From: an uncultured bacterium
Lineage (GTDB): Bacteria > Bacillota > Clostridia > Oscillospirales > Acutalibacteraceae
Reading direction: 5' to 3'
Assembly (NCBI GenBank): GCA_905215105.1
Contig: CAJMOI010000009.1
Location: 1 to 28,960 of the forward strand
Length of the DNA: 28,960 bases
Position 1 is the stretch's first letter. Each line of letters starts with the position of its first letter. Under the pieces are notes generated by a model. It made no database searches, had not been told where the DNA came from, and saw only the letters and a program-made list of their open reading frames with translations. Position numbers and translations under genes: made by a program. Shown here piece by piece: positions 1 through 8,470 of this stretch.

Positions 1-1470
1 GTCGGGGTTGGCCTTCAGTTCCTTCATATCGGCAACCAGCAGGATCATTTCCAGCAGGTCATCAATACCCTCTTTGTTTCTTGCGGAAACGGGAATACAG
101 GGCGTATCGCCGCCCCACTCTTCGGGAACCAGCTCATATTCGGTGAGCTGCTGCTTCACCAGATCCGGATTTGCAGCGGGCTTATCCATTTTGTTGATGG
201 CCACGATAATGGAAACGCCTGCGGCCTTGGCGTGGTTGATCGCCTCTACGGTCTGGGGCATGATGCCGTCATCGGCAGCCACCACCAGCACGGCGATATC
301 GGTTACCTGTGCACCGCGGGCACGCATGGTGGTAAAAGCGGCGTGGCCGGGGGTGTCCAGGAAGGTGATGTCACGGCCGTCAATCTTCACGCGGTATGCA
401 CCGATGTGCTGGGTAATGCCGCCGGCCTCGCTGGCGGTGACGTTTGCGTGACGGATGGCGTCCAGCAGGCTTGTTTTGCCGTGGTCAACGTGGCCCATAA
501 CCACCACAACGGGGGCACGGGGCACCAGGTTGGTGTCGTCGTCTTCACTGTCGTCGATAATCCGCTCTTCGATGGTGACGACCACTTCTTTTTCCACCTT
601 GGCGTGGAATTCCATGGCCACCAGGCTGGCGGTATCAAAGTCAATCACATCGTTAACGGTTGCCATAGTGCCCATCATCATCAGCTTTTTAATGACTTCG
701 GCAGCGGTTGCCTTCAGGCGCATTGCCAGCTCGCCCACAGTGATTTCGTCGGGAATCTGCACGGTGATGGGCTTTGCCTTGCGCTCCAGGGCAATCCGGC
801 GCAGACGCTCGGCCTCGGTCTCCTTGCGGGAGGTGCGGGGCTTGCCGCGGCGCTGGCTCTTCTGGGTGATCTTCTGCTTCTGCACGGTGTTGTCGGTGCG
901 AACCTTTTCGGAAGCCAGACGGTCATATTTTTCGTTGTAGCGCTCAATGTCCACATGGGAAGCACGGGTATCCACCAGACGGCCTGCGGGCTTCTGGACG
1001 GTGTTGGATTCCTGCTGGACAGCCGGCTGCTTCTGAGGAGCAGGAGCGGCCTTGGCCTGAGGCTGTGCAGCCTTCTGCTGGGGCTGCTGTTTGGCGGCAG
1101 CCCGGTTGTCGGTGCGCTTCTGGCCCTGCTGCTGGCCGTTTGCGGTGCGGCCGCCTTTTTTATTGTTATTGGTATTCTGATGATTCTGTTTTCTGGACTC
1201 TTCCGTTTTCTTCTCCTCCACTTCGGCCCGGGGGCTGGTATTTTCCTCTGCCTTGGGGGCTTCGGGCTGATTATCTGCAAAATATGCGTCAAAATTTTCC
1301 GCCTGATGGGACTGGGTGAAGCTTTCCAGCACCAGATCCAGCTCTTCCTCTGTCAGCGCGGTCATGTGTTTCTTGGTTTCGTTGCAGTACTTCTGCAAAA
1401 CATCGAGAACAAATTTATTGGGCACGTTCAGGTCTTTTGCCACTTCGTGCACCCGATATTTCAGCATCAT
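1..1470 (-). CDS. infB: Translation initiation factor IF-2 (C-terminus outside window)
   Basis: IF-2 is the GTPase that places initiator fMet-tRNA on the 30S subunit and promotes 50S joining. The 490 codons present show a short N-terminal IF2_N-type helical domain (about 1-55), a long Lys/Gln/Ala-rich linker (about 75-235), a second IF2_N domain (about 240-300) and then the G domain. In the G domain I see G1 GHVDHGKT at 326-333, G3 DTPGH at 372-376, G4 NKMD at 426-429 and an SARNK-like G5. The frame is still open at base 1, so domains II-IV lie outside. The start is the first of two tandem ATGs (1470); it overlaps the stop of the upstream ylxQ as ATGA, which suggests translational coupling, and AGGGAG sits just upstream. 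It is the last visible gene of the rimP-nusA operon. Identification is secure. Confidence 0.97.
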   Translation of the reverse strand, partial: MMLKYRVHEVAKDLNVPNKFVLDVLQKYCNETKKHMTALTEEELDLVLESFTQSHQAENFDAYFADNQPEAPKAEENTSPRAEVEEKKTEESRKQNHQNTNNNKKGGRTANGQQQGQKRTDNRAAAKQQPQQKAAQPQAKAAPAPQKQPAVQQESNTVQKPAGRLVDTRASHVDIERYNEKYDRLASEKVRTDNTVQKQKITQKSQRRGKPRTSRKETEAERLRRIALERKAKPITVQIPDEITVGELAMRLKATAAEVIKKLMMMGTMATVNDVIDFDTASLVAMEFHAKVEKEVVVTIEERIIDDSEDDDTNLVPRAPVVVVMGHVDHGKTSLLDAIRHANVTASEAGGITQHIGAYRVKIDGRDITFLDTPGHAAFTTMRARGAQVTDIAVLVVAADDGIMPQTVEAINHAKAAGVSIIVAINKMDKPAANPDLVKQQLTEYELVPEEWGGDTPCIPVSARNKEGIDDLLEMILLVADMKELKANPD

Positions 1471-1811
1471 AGGATCTCCCTGCCTTTCTCTGCATTGCCG
1501 GACTGGGCTTCCTGTGCCAGAAGTTTCAGTTTCTCTGCAAACCCCTGATCCAGAATGGCCACGATTCCGGCCCGTTTGCCGATTGCCTGGCTGACGCTCT
1601 CTATGGTCTCATGGATGGAAAGGAGCGGCACGCCGGCCCGGTCTGCGGAAAACCGTACTCCCGCAGTGGTTTTGGGGGAAATATCCTCCGCCACCAGAAC
1701 CAGATGTGCTTTTCCCTTTCCGAGGGATTCCTCCACTGCGTCCCGGCCCCAGGAAATCTTTCCCGCCCGGCGCGCAATGCCCAGAAGAGAGAGCAGCCGA
1801 TTCATGTTCAC
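1467..1811 (-). CDS. ylxQ: L7Ae/YlxQ-family RNA-binding protein
   Basis: This is a 114-residue member of the L7Ae/L30e family, which binds kink-turn RNA. The sequence has the family pattern: RLLSLLGIARRAGKI near the N-terminus, VLVAEDISPKT in the middle and a C-terminal helix. Its place between ylxR and infB is the standard position of YlxQ in Firmicutes. The chosen start is GTG at 1811, which overlaps the ylxR stop (GTGA) and lies 8 bases after GGAGGAG; an ATG two codons later would be 14 bases from that site. The gene overlaps infB by 4 bases. The exact RNA target is not shown by the sequence. Confidence 0.9.
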   Translation of the reverse strand: MNMNRLLSLLGIARRAGKISWGRDAVEESLGKGKAHLVLVAEDISPKTTAGVRFSADRAGVPLLSIHETIESVSQAIGKRAGIVAILDQGFAEKLKLLAQEAQSGNAEKGREIL

Positions 1812-2104
1812 GGTTGAATCTCCTCCTCCATGCGGTCATAGACTTCGTCCGGAATTTTACAGGAAAAGGCCTTTTCCAGCCGGCGGGCTTTCCGCGCCGC
1901 CTTCAGGCATTCCACGCTTCTGCACACATAAGCGCCTCTTCCCGGTTTGCGTCCGCCAAGATCCAGCGAAATCTCTCCGGCCTGTATGATATTGCCGTTT
2001 TCATCCTTCACGTCCGGCCCTTTGACTACCCGGACCAGCTCCCGTTTGGGTTTCATTTCTCCGCATCCTGTACACATGCGCATGGGAACGCGCTTCTGCC
2101 GCAT
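1808..2104 (-). CDS. ylxR: YlxR/RnpM-family RNA-binding protein (DUF448)
   Basis: This is a 98-residue protein of the YlxR (DUF448) family. YlxR of Bacillus has been linked to RNase P modulation under the name RnpM; that role is carried over here only by family. Visible hallmarks are CTGC at residues 11-14 and the conserved GRGAYVC at 55-61. An ATG two codons upstream (2110) directly touches the GGAGG and cannot use it, whereas the ATG at 2104 has 6-base spacing, so the shorter form is chosen. It sits 91 bases after nusA, with a hairpin in the gap, and overlaps ylxQ by 4 bases. Confidence 0.92.
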   Translation of the reverse strand: MRQKRVPMRMCTGCGEMKPKRELVRVVKGPDVKDENGNIIQAGEISLDLGGRKPGRGAYVCRSVECLKAARKARRLEKAFSCKIPDEVYDRMEEEIQP

Positions 2105-2110
2105 AAGCAT

Positions 2111-2115
2111 CCTCC
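2111..2115 (-). promoter_or_regulatory. Ribosome binding site deciding the ylxR start
   Basis: GGAGG abuts an ATG at 2110 with no spacer but stands 6 bases before the ATG at 2104. The second ATG is therefore the likely start. Confidence 0.8.
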
Positions 2116-2142
2116 TTTTTCCGGTCGATTTCCAAGTGATTT

Positions 2143-2164
2143 CCGGACGCCGGAAAGCGTCCGG
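2143..2164 (-). other. Intercistronic hairpin between nusA and ylxR
   Basis: CCGGACGC and GCGTCCGG form a perfect 8-bp stem with a 6-base loop. No T-run follows on the minus strand, so it does not look like a terminator. It could be a processing or stability element inside the operon mRNA; its function is not shown. Confidence 0.5.
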
Positions 2165-2195
2165 GCTGATTTATATGATGGGATTCCGGGAAACC

Positions 2196-3257
2196 TTATT
2201 CCCCGGCCTCCTCTTCTCCGTAAAAACCGCTTTCGGGCTTGATGTCGATTTTCCAGCCGGTCAGGTGAGCCGCCAGACGGGCATTCTGGCCCTTGTTGCC
2301 GATGGCCAGGGAAAGCTGACCGTCGGGAACGGTGACGCGGCAGGCATGGGAGCCATCCTGTGCCACTTCCACAGACAGAACCTCTGCGGGAGACAGGGCG
2401 GAAGCAATAAACTTCTCGGGCTCGTCGCTGTACTCCACGATATCGATTTTCTCGCCGCCCAGCTCGGTGACAATGTTGCTGACGCGGGCGCCTCTTGCGC
2501 CGATGCAGGCGCCGACAGCGTCCACATCCGGGTTGTGGCTGATAACTGCCAGCTTGGTGCGGGAACCGGCTTCACGGGCAACCGCCTTGATTTCCACGGT
2601 GCCGTCATAGATTTCGGGCACTTCGGTCTCGAACAGGCGCTTCACCAGATCGGGATGGGTGCGGGAAATAATGGCGCGGGGGCCCTTTTCGCTCTCCTTG
2701 ACGCTGACCACATACACCTTGATGTGATCGCCTTCCTTCAGGTTCTCGTCGCCCACCTGCTCCTTGCGGGGCAGCACGGCTTCCGCCTTGCCGAAACGCA
2801 GGGTTGCAGCGCCGGTTTCGGGATCAATGCGCTCCACCACAGCGGTGACCAGTTCCTGCTGCTTGCTCTGGAATTCCTGCATCATCTGTCCCCGCTCGCC
2901 GTCGCGGATACCCTGACGGATAATATTCCGGGCAGTCTGGGCGGCAATGCGGCCGAACTGCTTGGTATCCAGACGCATACCCACTGCACCGCCGATTTCG
3001 ATGGTAGGGGAAATCTTCCGGGCTCTTTCCAGAGAAACCTCGGTGCCCGGGTCCACGACCTCTTCCACCACGGTCTTTTTCAGAAAAACTTCAAACTTGC
3101 CGGTCTGGTCATCCATGTTGATGATGACATCCTCGTTGCCATAGCTGTTTTTGCAGGCGGTAATGATGGCCTTGCGGATCTTATCCAGCATAAAGTCCAC
3201 CGGAATGCCTCTTTCCTTCTCCAGCAGGTGCAGTGCTTCAAATACTTCGTTGGCCAT
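2196..3257 (-). CDS. nusA: Transcription termination/antitermination factor NusA
   Basis: NusA binds RNA polymerase and nascent RNA and modulates pausing, termination and antitermination. The 353 residues match the short Firmicutes form: N-terminal RNAP-binding domain (about 1-125, with the FGRIAAQTARNIIRQ region), S1 domain (about 135-200), then KH1 (about 230-280, containing GACIGARGARV) and KH2 (about 300-345, containing LAIGNKGQNARLA). There are no C-terminal acidic repeats, as is normal outside Proteobacteria. The start ATG at 3257 lies 2 bases after the rimP stop and about 10 bases after GGAGG, which is inside the end of rimP. Confidence 0.97.
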   Translation of the reverse strand: MANEVFEALHLLEKERGIPVDFMLDKIRKAIITACKNSYGNEDVIINMDDQTGKFEVFLKKTVVEEVVDPGTEVSLERARKISPTIEIGGAVGMRLDTKQFGRIAAQTARNIIRQGIRDGERGQMMQEFQSKQQELVTAVVERIDPETGAATLRFGKAEAVLPRKEQVGDENLKEGDHIKVYVVSVKESEKGPRAIISRTHPDLVKRLFETEVPEIYDGTVEIKAVAREAGSRTKLAVISHNPDVDAVGACIGARGARVSNIVTELGGEKIDIVEYSDEPEKFIASALSPAEVLSVEVAQDGSHACRVTVPDGQLSLAIGNKGQNARLAAHLTGWKIDIKPESGFYGEEEAGE

Positions 3258-3259
3258 AA

Positions 3260-3784
3260 TTACTCATCCTCCAGAAAATCTTCTTCCATTACCCGCACGG
3301 AAACCAGATCCTTGGGGGCAATGGCCGTGGTTTCGTTCTCTTCTTCGCCGGTCTGCAAAACGATGGTTCCGTCCTCTTCCCGGCTGCGCAGAATGCCTCC
3401 CACCTCGCGGCTGCCGTCCTCCAGGGGACGAATCAGCTTTGCGATGACGAAGCAATCCAAAAAGGCTTCAAAGTGCTCGGGGCGCGTCAGTTCCCGGTTG
3501 ATGCCCGGAGAGCTGACCTCCAGACAGTAGCTCTGGTCGATGGGGTCCAGCTCATCCAGAGGGCCGTTGACTGCACGGCTCATGGCCTCACAATCTTCAA
3601 TGCCCACGCCGTCGGGCTTATCGATGTAAATTCGCAGATACCACAGGGCGCCCTCTTTGACAAACCGGACGTCCCAGACCATCAGGCCGAGGGTCTCTGC
3701 AATAGGCTGTGCCAGCTTCCACACCGCTGCAGCGGTGTTTCCCGGCTTTCCGCTTTTCGACTTTTTGCTTCCTGCCAATTTCAT
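3260..3784 (-). CDS. rimP: Ribosome maturation factor RimP
   Basis: RimP assists 30S subunit maturation. The protein is 174 residues, slightly longer than the typical 150-160 because of a basic Ser/Lys/Gly-rich N-terminal tail (about 1-20). Family features follow: GLMVWDVRFVKEG, LRIYIDKPDGVGIEDCE, and YCLEVSSPGINREL (near 87-100), which is the classic RimP signature. The C-terminal SH3-like domain ends in an acidic tail. It is the first gene of the operon; a GAGGTG-type ribosome site lies very close to the ATG. A terminator-like leader hairpin and a promoter lie upstream. Confidence 0.95.
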   Translation of the reverse strand: MKLAGSKKSKSGKPGNTAAAVWKLAQPIAETLGLMVWDVRFVKEGALWYLRIYIDKPDGVGIEDCEAMSRAVNGPLDELDPIDQSYCLEVSSPGINRELTRPEHFEAFLDCFVIAKLIRPLEDGSREVGGILRSREEDGTIVLQTGEEENETTAIAPKDLVSVRVMEEDFLEDE

Positions 3785-3803
3785 TCACCTCATAATACAA
3801 ACA

Positions 3804-3827
3804 AAAGAGCGGGTCGCCCCACTCTTT
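3804..3827 (-). promoter_or_regulatory. Terminator-like leader hairpin of the rimP-nusA operon
   Basis: On the minus strand a 10-bp stem (AAAGAGTGGG with CCCGCTCTTT, one G-T pair) closes on a GCGA tetraloop and is followed by TTTTGTTTGT. It lies about 20 bases before the rimP ATG and downstream of the predicted start of transcription. The form fits an attenuator or a protein-binding leader. Since nusA is in this operon, NusA-linked autoregulation is a reasonable guess but unproven. Confidence 0.65.
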
Positions 3828-3851
3828 CATCCTCATCCTATACTTTTCATT

Positions 3852-3880
3852 ATTCTATCACAAAGGCCCGCCCTTTGCAA
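3852..3880 (-). promoter_or_regulatory. SigA-type promoter of the rimP-nusA-ylxR-ylxQ-infB operon
   Basis: The -35 element TTGCAA (3875-3880) and -10 element TAGAAT (3852-3857) are separated by 17 bases. Transcription would start near 3845, giving a leader of about 60 bases that contains the hairpin at 3804-3827. Confidence 0.7.
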
Positions 3881-3940
3881 GAGTGCAAACCGCCGAAAAA
3901 GGGCAATTTCTCCTGCAAAAAGCGGGCTTTTCCACACGTT

Positions 3941-4486
3941 TCAGCCTTCTTCCATCTGACTTGCCAGAAAGGCAGCGGTCGCCTGCACCAGCTTGGTGCG
4001 GGTTTCTCCCGGCTCCTTCTGCTCCCCTTCCCCGCTCAAAAGCGCCACTGCACCCAGCACATCTCCACAGGAAAGAATGGGGCACATCACCGAGGCAGCT
4101 CTGGGCACACCTTCCAGGGGAACCAGACCTCTGCTGTCCCGGCTCCAGGCAAAGTGCTTCCGGTTCTGAAGGTACTGTTCCAGCTCAGCGGAAATCCGCC
4201 GTTCCAGAACCTCCCGTTTGGAAATCCCCGCAGCAGCCACCACATGGTCGCTGTCACAGATCACCGCCGCATCGCCCGTGGTGCGGGCCAGCACATCGGC
4301 ATATTTCCCGGCAATCACCGCCATTTCCCCCATGGGGGAATACTTGCGGAACACCACGCCTCCCTGGGTGTCGGTATAAATTTCCAGCGGGTCGCCTTCC
4401 CGGATGCGCAGGGTTCTGCGGATCTCCTTGGGAATCACCACCCGGCCAAGATCATCAATGCGTCTTACAATTCCGGTTGCTTTCAT
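3941..4486 (-). CDS. spoVT: Stage V sporulation protein T (AbrB-like regulator)
   Basis: SpoVT is a forespore transcription factor that tunes sigma-G-dependent genes late in sporulation. The 181 residues match it along the whole length: an N-terminal swapped-hairpin AbrB DNA-binding domain (about 1-50; GIVRRIDDLGRVVIPKEIRR and the following LRIREGDPLEIY) and a C-terminal GAF-like domain (about 55-178, including CPILSCGDVLGAVALLS). GGAGG stands 9 bases before the ATG. A sigma-G-like promoter precedes it. No convincing terminator is seen between its stop and the rimP promoter. It shows that the host forms spores. Confidence 0.95.
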   Translation of the reverse strand: MKATGIVRRIDDLGRVVIPKEIRRTLRIREGDPLEIYTDTQGGVVFRKYSPMGEMAVIAGKYADVLARTTGDAAVICDSDHVVAAAGISKREVLERRISAELEQYLQNRKHFAWSRDSRGLVPLEGVPRAASVMCPILSCGDVLGAVALLSGEGEQKEPGETRTKLVQATAAFLASQMEEG

Positions 4487-4524
4487 GGTTTTCTTCCTCC
4501 AATAAATGTGGAATCATTCTCTGG

Positions 4525-4553
4525 TAGTATCTGCAAAAGAAGGAAGGATATGC
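4525..4553 (-). promoter_or_regulatory. Candidate sigma-G promoter of spoVT
   Basis: Minus-strand GCATA (4549-4553) and GATACTA (4525-4531), 17 bases apart, resemble the forespore sigma-G consensus (G-A/C-ATR and CATNNTA). There is one mismatch in the -10 and the spacing is one base short of the usual 18. The match to spoVT biology supports it. Confidence 0.45.
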
Positions 4554-4613
4554 ACAAAACACCCCCGGTTTCCATTTTAGCTCTTTCCGACTGAAACGAC
4601 AGCCTTTTCCCGC

Positions 4614-4643
4614 TTGAACTTTCCCAATTCTTTCCTGTATAAT
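4614..4643 (+). promoter_or_regulatory. SigA promoter of the anchored-protein/kinase operon
   Basis: TTGAAC (4614-4619), an 18-base spacer and a perfect TATAAT (4638-4643). The predicted start near 4650 gives a leader of about 60 bases containing a 5-bp GC hairpin (4657-4661 with 4671-4675). The promoter position excludes translation starts upstream of 4650. Confidence 0.75.
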
Positions 4644-4709
4644 GAAAACACAAAAACCGGCAAATTTCCCGCCGGAATCCTCTTTGGCTCGTTTTGGGAG
4701 GAACCTGCT

Positions 4710-6512
4710 TTGAAATCTGTATTGAAACCTATTGTTTCCCTTTTTCTGATGTTTTGTATGCTGTCCTCTTTTATTCTGCCTGCAAACGCATATGAAACAG
4801 ACGATCCCATCATTATCACCGCTGTACATGACTCCTATTCCCCATCTTCTTTCAATGATCTGACACTGATTCCTTCCGGCCTTTCCCCCGCAGACTGGTC
4901 TCTGCCGGAAAAAGTTCTGTGCCAGACCGGCGATACTTCCGGGGAATACTTCCCCGTAGACTGGCTGATTCCCCCGTTTCGCCCGTCATCGGGAAGATGC
5001 CGGATTCTGGGGCTCATCCGCCTGCCTGAGGGATATCAGTTCGCCGAACCTTACATGGCTATTATCCTCTATACAGTCATGCTCACAGACGAGGAAATGG
5101 AACCGGAACCGCTGGCTTCCATTGAGGGAAATTCCTTTTATTCGTATACCTGTAAAGCCGGCGCCATGACGGAAGAGGAGCTGCTGACAGCTCTGAAAGA
5201 CGCCAACATGGGGATGTATGCCGTAACCAAACAGGGAGAAACCCTGTATCTTCCGGCAAAAAGCTGGGATTTGAGCGGGGTAGACCTGAATACGCCGGGC
5301 GTTTACACCATCCCCGGGCTGCCGGAGCTTCCCCCCTGTTTTTCCCTTCCGGAAGAGGAAAGCGCCATTCAATACCCGGTTCTTCACCTGACCGTTGAGG
5401 ACGACAAGCCCATCAACTTCTCCAAACCGGTGGTCAACGGCAATCAGGTGCTTCTCAACTGGACACAGCCTATCACCGATCTGGAAAATTATGTGCTGGA
5501 ATACGCCGTGGACAATGAGGAATGGCAAACTGTCAATGGATTTTTCGACCCCTCTTCCCAAACCATGACCTTTTCCCTGAATTCTCTGGAAAAAGCCCGG
5601 ATGCTTTCACAGCCTGACATTGACTGTACCCTTTCCGCCAATGCCTTTCAGGTGGATTTGTATACGCCGGTCAACGCGGTTTATTTTTTCCGCCTTCGAT
5701 ATCAGGATTCCCTGACGGACATTCTGTGTATCCAGCCCACTTCTACCGGCGCTTTTTCCCCGTCTGTGCTGACCGACCGCTTTACAGTAGACCGGGAATC
5801 CGTCTCCATGCCGGAAATCGAGATTCCCTCTTCTTCTCCGTCCTCTTCTCCAACCCCTGCGCCGACTGCTCCGCCCAACTCCTCCTCTAATCCGGAAAGC
5901 TCCGGGGATTCTTCCTCTTCCTCGTCCGGTTCCTCCAGTACGGCAGAAAGCATCAGCGATTCCAAAACCGTGATGAACGGCGCCCGCGTACAGGAGCTGA
6001 TGGAGCTTTATCGGAATTATGTTCTTTTTGAAAAACATGGCATCGCCGTTTATATCCCCACCTCATTCTTGCAGCAGCTGAATCTCGTAGATACGGATAC
6101 CCTGACAGTAGAAATTCTCGACCGGGAAAACGGATTTTCCTTCTCCCTGATGGTCAACCAGTCTCCTGTGGATATCATCCCGGGCACGCGGGTCCGCTTT
6201 CCCATTTCACAGACAGATGGAGCGGTTCTGTCTTTCCTGGACCCCAGCGGCATCCGTCTGGAAGATTCCTGTGTGGAAATCTCCGATTCGCTGGTCACAC
6301 TAACCGTTTCCCATACCGGAAGCTATACCGCTGTCTGGGAAACAGATGCTTCCTCTTCCTCTGATGTCTCTTCTGAACCTGTCACCAGTCCCTCTTATGA
6401 ACCCCCACCGGTTACAGACCGTCGGCTTCTCTGGCTGATCCCCATTGCCGCAGTGTGGATTTGTGCAGGAAGCGCGGGCATCATTCTGTGGAAAAAGAGG
6501 AAACGGACATGA
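4710..6512 (+). CDS. Secreted, C-terminally membrane-anchored protein, sensor-kinase partner
   Basis: I do not recognise the family. The 600-residue protein has a clear signal peptide (1-27, ending PANA before Tyr28), an extracytoplasmic region with a beta-rich, fibronectin-III-like stretch (about 230-350), a Ser/Pro/Thr linker (about 373-416), a second beta-rich domain (about 420-550) and a C-terminal membrane helix followed by KKRKR (about 572-600). It would therefore face the outside with a short basic cytoplasmic tail. The start is TTG at 4710: GGGAGG lies 8 bases upstream (4696-4701), the signal peptide begins there, and the promoter overlaps all earlier start codons. The stop overlaps the kinase start (ATGA), so the two are likely co-translated. 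Acting as an external ligand-binding or accessory subunit for the kinase is an inference. Confidence 0.8.
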   Translation: MKSVLKPIVSLFLMFCMLSSFILPANAYETDDPIIITAVHDSYSPSSFNDLTLIPSGLSPADWSLPEKVLCQTGDTSGEYFPVDWLIPPFRPSSGRCRILGLIRLPEGYQFAEPYMAIILYTVMLTDEEMEPEPLASIEGNSFYSYTCKAGAMTEEELLTALKDANMGMYAVTKQGETLYLPAKSWDLSGVDLNTPGVYTIPGLPELPPCFSLPEEESAIQYPVLHLTVEDDKPINFSKPVVNGNQVLLNWTQPITDLENYVLEYAVDNEEWQTVNGFFDPSSQTMTFSLNSLEKARMLSQPDIDCTLSANAFQVDLYTPVNAVYFFRLRYQDSLTDILCIQPTSTGAFSPSVLTDRFTVDRESVSMPEIEIPSSSPSSSPTPAPTAPPNSSSNPESSGDSSSSSSGSSSTAESISDSKTVMNGARVQELMELYRNYVLFEKHGIAVYIPTSFLQQLNLVDTDTLTVEILDRENGFSFSLMVNQSPVDIIPGTRVRFPISQTDGAVLSFLDPSGIRLEDSCVEISDSLVTLTVSHTGSYTAVWETDASSSSDVSSEPVTSPSYEPPPVTDRRLLWLIPIAAVWICAGSAGIILWKKRKRT

Positions 6513-8470
6513 AAATGAAATCCAAATTTCTGCTGTGCATTCTGCTTACCATTGGAATGGTTCTGCTGCATGTTGGTCTGTATTTTGGAGATAACCAGTA
6601 CACCGCTTCCGATATTCAGCCGGTCAACGGTCTGATTCGGCTGACAGAATCGGACCTGGAAGAACATTCTTTGATATTTCTCTGTCGGGACTGGCAGGTT
6701 TATCCCGATGCGCTTCTTTCACCGGAGGACTTTTCTTCCGGAGAAGCCGACACCTTATACAGCCGATACATTGCGCCGGGAGAATACGGCGGCATGGATC
6801 TGGGAGACCCTTCCGCTTATCCCCGGGGCAGTATGACCTATCGCCTGAACCTGTCCCTTCCCGAGGAGAGCAACATTTATTCTCTGCTGCTCCCCACCAT
6901 CTATTCTTCTTACCGTCTGTATATCAATGACGAACTGGTGCTCACCTGCGGCAATCCGGACCCGGACCAATATGAAGAATCCGTCCAGCAGCAGGTGGTT
7001 TCCTTTGAAGCCAGCGGTATGACCCGGATTCTGGTGGCCGTTACCGACCGCACTGCTTTTTACAGCGGCATGAACAGCCCGCCGGTACTGGGAACCCCCA
7101 ACGCGGTCAACAATCTGGTGGAAATGCGCAATTTGATTCGCAGCATTTTTCTGCTGCTGAATCTGTTTCTGATTGTGGTTTATTTGTACCTCTATATCCG
7201 TTCCCGGCAAAAAATTTACTGCATCATTCTTCTCGCCTGTCTGTGCATCGGGGTTTATCTGGTCTATCCGCTGATTTATTCCTTTTTCAACACGGGAATT
7301 TATCTCAACTATGCCCTTTCCCTGTTGAAAAGCACCGCGCTGTGCAGCACCTATCTGCTGATTATCTGCATCTTCTGCGTCTATTTCTCCTGGGAACACA
7401 ATCTCTGCCGAATCATGCAGCTGATTTCTGGCGGGGTATTGGGACTGGTATGGCTCATGACCGCCATTGTCCCCCTGATTCACTATACGCCGGTGCTGTA
7501 TCTGCTGTCGCTGATTTCCAATTGCTTACAGCTGGCGCTGATTGTCTGTTTTTCCATTCTGTTTCTGCTCACCCTGCGGGAAAATGGAGAATATTCCCTC
7601 CTGCTGCTGGCAGGCTGCAATATTATCCTCTTTTGTCTGGTATCGGACTTCATCCGACCTCTGTTCAAGCCTATTTATTTCGGTGACATTATGGAAGTGG
7701 CCTTTATCCTCTTTATTTTTGTCATCTGTATTTTACAGCTGCGGGATACCTCTTCCGCCTATTACTTCCGGCTGACCTATCAATACCGGATGGAACAGGC
7801 CCAGCGGCTGCTGGCCATGGAGCGGGTTCATTACAGCCAGCTCCGCAAAAAAATCGACGATACCCGCCGCACCCGCCACGATCTGCGGCAGCATCTGCGG
7901 GTGCTGGACACCTTTCTGGCACAGGGCGACACGGAACAGGCCCGGCGATACTTACAGGAATACACCCATTCCAACGAAACCGCCCTCCATCAGGCCCTTC
8001 AGTTCTGCCCCAACCTGACGGCGGATTCGGTTCTCAGCTATTACCACGGGTTGATTGTTCAGGAAAAGGCCGGTTTTGCCTTCCACGGAACCATTCCGGA
8101 GCTGGAGGAAATCCAGGATGTGGATTTAAGCGCCATGCTGGGCAACCTGCTGGAAAATGCGCTGGAAGCCGTTCGCAGCCAGAAACAGGGAGAACGGTTT
8201 GTCCATCTGCATGCAGACATGGTGTCCAACAAGCTGGTACTGCACATGGAAAACAGCTTTTCCGGCCAGATTCATCAAAAAGGCCAGCAGTTTTATTCCT
8301 CCAAGCACAGCGGCATGGGCATTGGTACGGAATCCATCTCCATGATTGCTCGGAAATACGGCGGTTTTGCGGATTTTTCCGTCGAAAACGGTGTTTTCCA
8401 TTCCCGGATTTTTATCCCCATCCCCTCCGCCAAAACTCCTGAATCCATGAAAAAAGCCTCTCATTCCTGA
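6509..8470 (+). CDS. 7TM-type sensor histidine kinase (GHKL ATPase, LytTR partner)
   Basis: This is a 653-residue membrane sensor. An N-terminal helix (about 6-24) leads to an extracytoplasmic domain (about 25-205) with a beta-sandwich look (YRLNLSLP, SSYRLYINDELV), followed by about seven membrane helices (208-405), which resembles 7TMR-DISM receptors. A coiled segment (about 420-455) precedes the phospho-acceptor region RHDLRQH (His457). The ATPase has the N box NLLEN (546-550) and the GMGIG glycine box (602-606), of the type found in AgrC/CitA-like kinases that pair with LytTR regulators. It is coupled to the anchored protein by a 4-base overlap. Its last codons form one arm of a bidirectional terminator shared with the convergent regulator. 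Signal unknown. Confidence 0.88.
   Translation: MKMKSKFLLCILLTIGMVLLHVGLYFGDNQYTASDIQPVNGLIRLTESDLEEHSLIFLCRDWQVYPDALLSPEDFSSGEADTLYSRYIAPGEYGGMDLGDPSAYPRGSMTYRLNLSLPEESNIYSLLLPTIYSSYRLYINDELVLTCGNPDPDQYEESVQQQVVSFEASGMTRILVAVTDRTAFYSGMNSPPVLGTPNAVNNLVEMRNLIRSIFLLLNLFLIVVYLYLYIRSRQKIYCIILLACLCIGVYLVYPLIYSFFNTGIYLNYALSLLKSTALCSTYLLIICIFCVYFSWEHNLCRIMQLISGGVLGLVWLMTAIVPLIHYTPVLYLLSLISNCLQLALIVCFSILFLLTLRENGEYSLLLLAGCNIILFCLVSDFIRPLFKPIYFGDIMEVAFILFIFVICILQLRDTSSAYYFRLTYQYRMEQAQRLLAMERVHYSQLRKKIDDTRRTRHDLRQHLRVLDTFLAQGDTEQARRYLQEYTHSNETALHQALQFCPNLTADSVLSYYHGLIVQEKAGFAFHGTIPELEEIQDVDLSAMLGNLLENALEAVRSQKQGERFVHLHADMVSNKLVLHMENSFSGQIHQKGQQFYSSKHSGMGIGTESISMIARKYGGFADFSVENGVFHSRIFIPIPSAKTPESMKKASHS

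Noticed and set aside
1947..3530. A 527-codon open frame on the plus strand across nusA and rimP
   Set aside because: It is antisense to two secure genes, has no ribosome site or family likeness, and arises from codon bias. The same holds for long frames antisense to infB (232-1548), the oxidoreductase (20214-22202) and GH38 (23423-25651).
3880..3940. Terminator after spoVT
   Set aside because: The AAAAG/CTTTT pairing around CCCG is only 5 bp and AT-rich, too weak to call.
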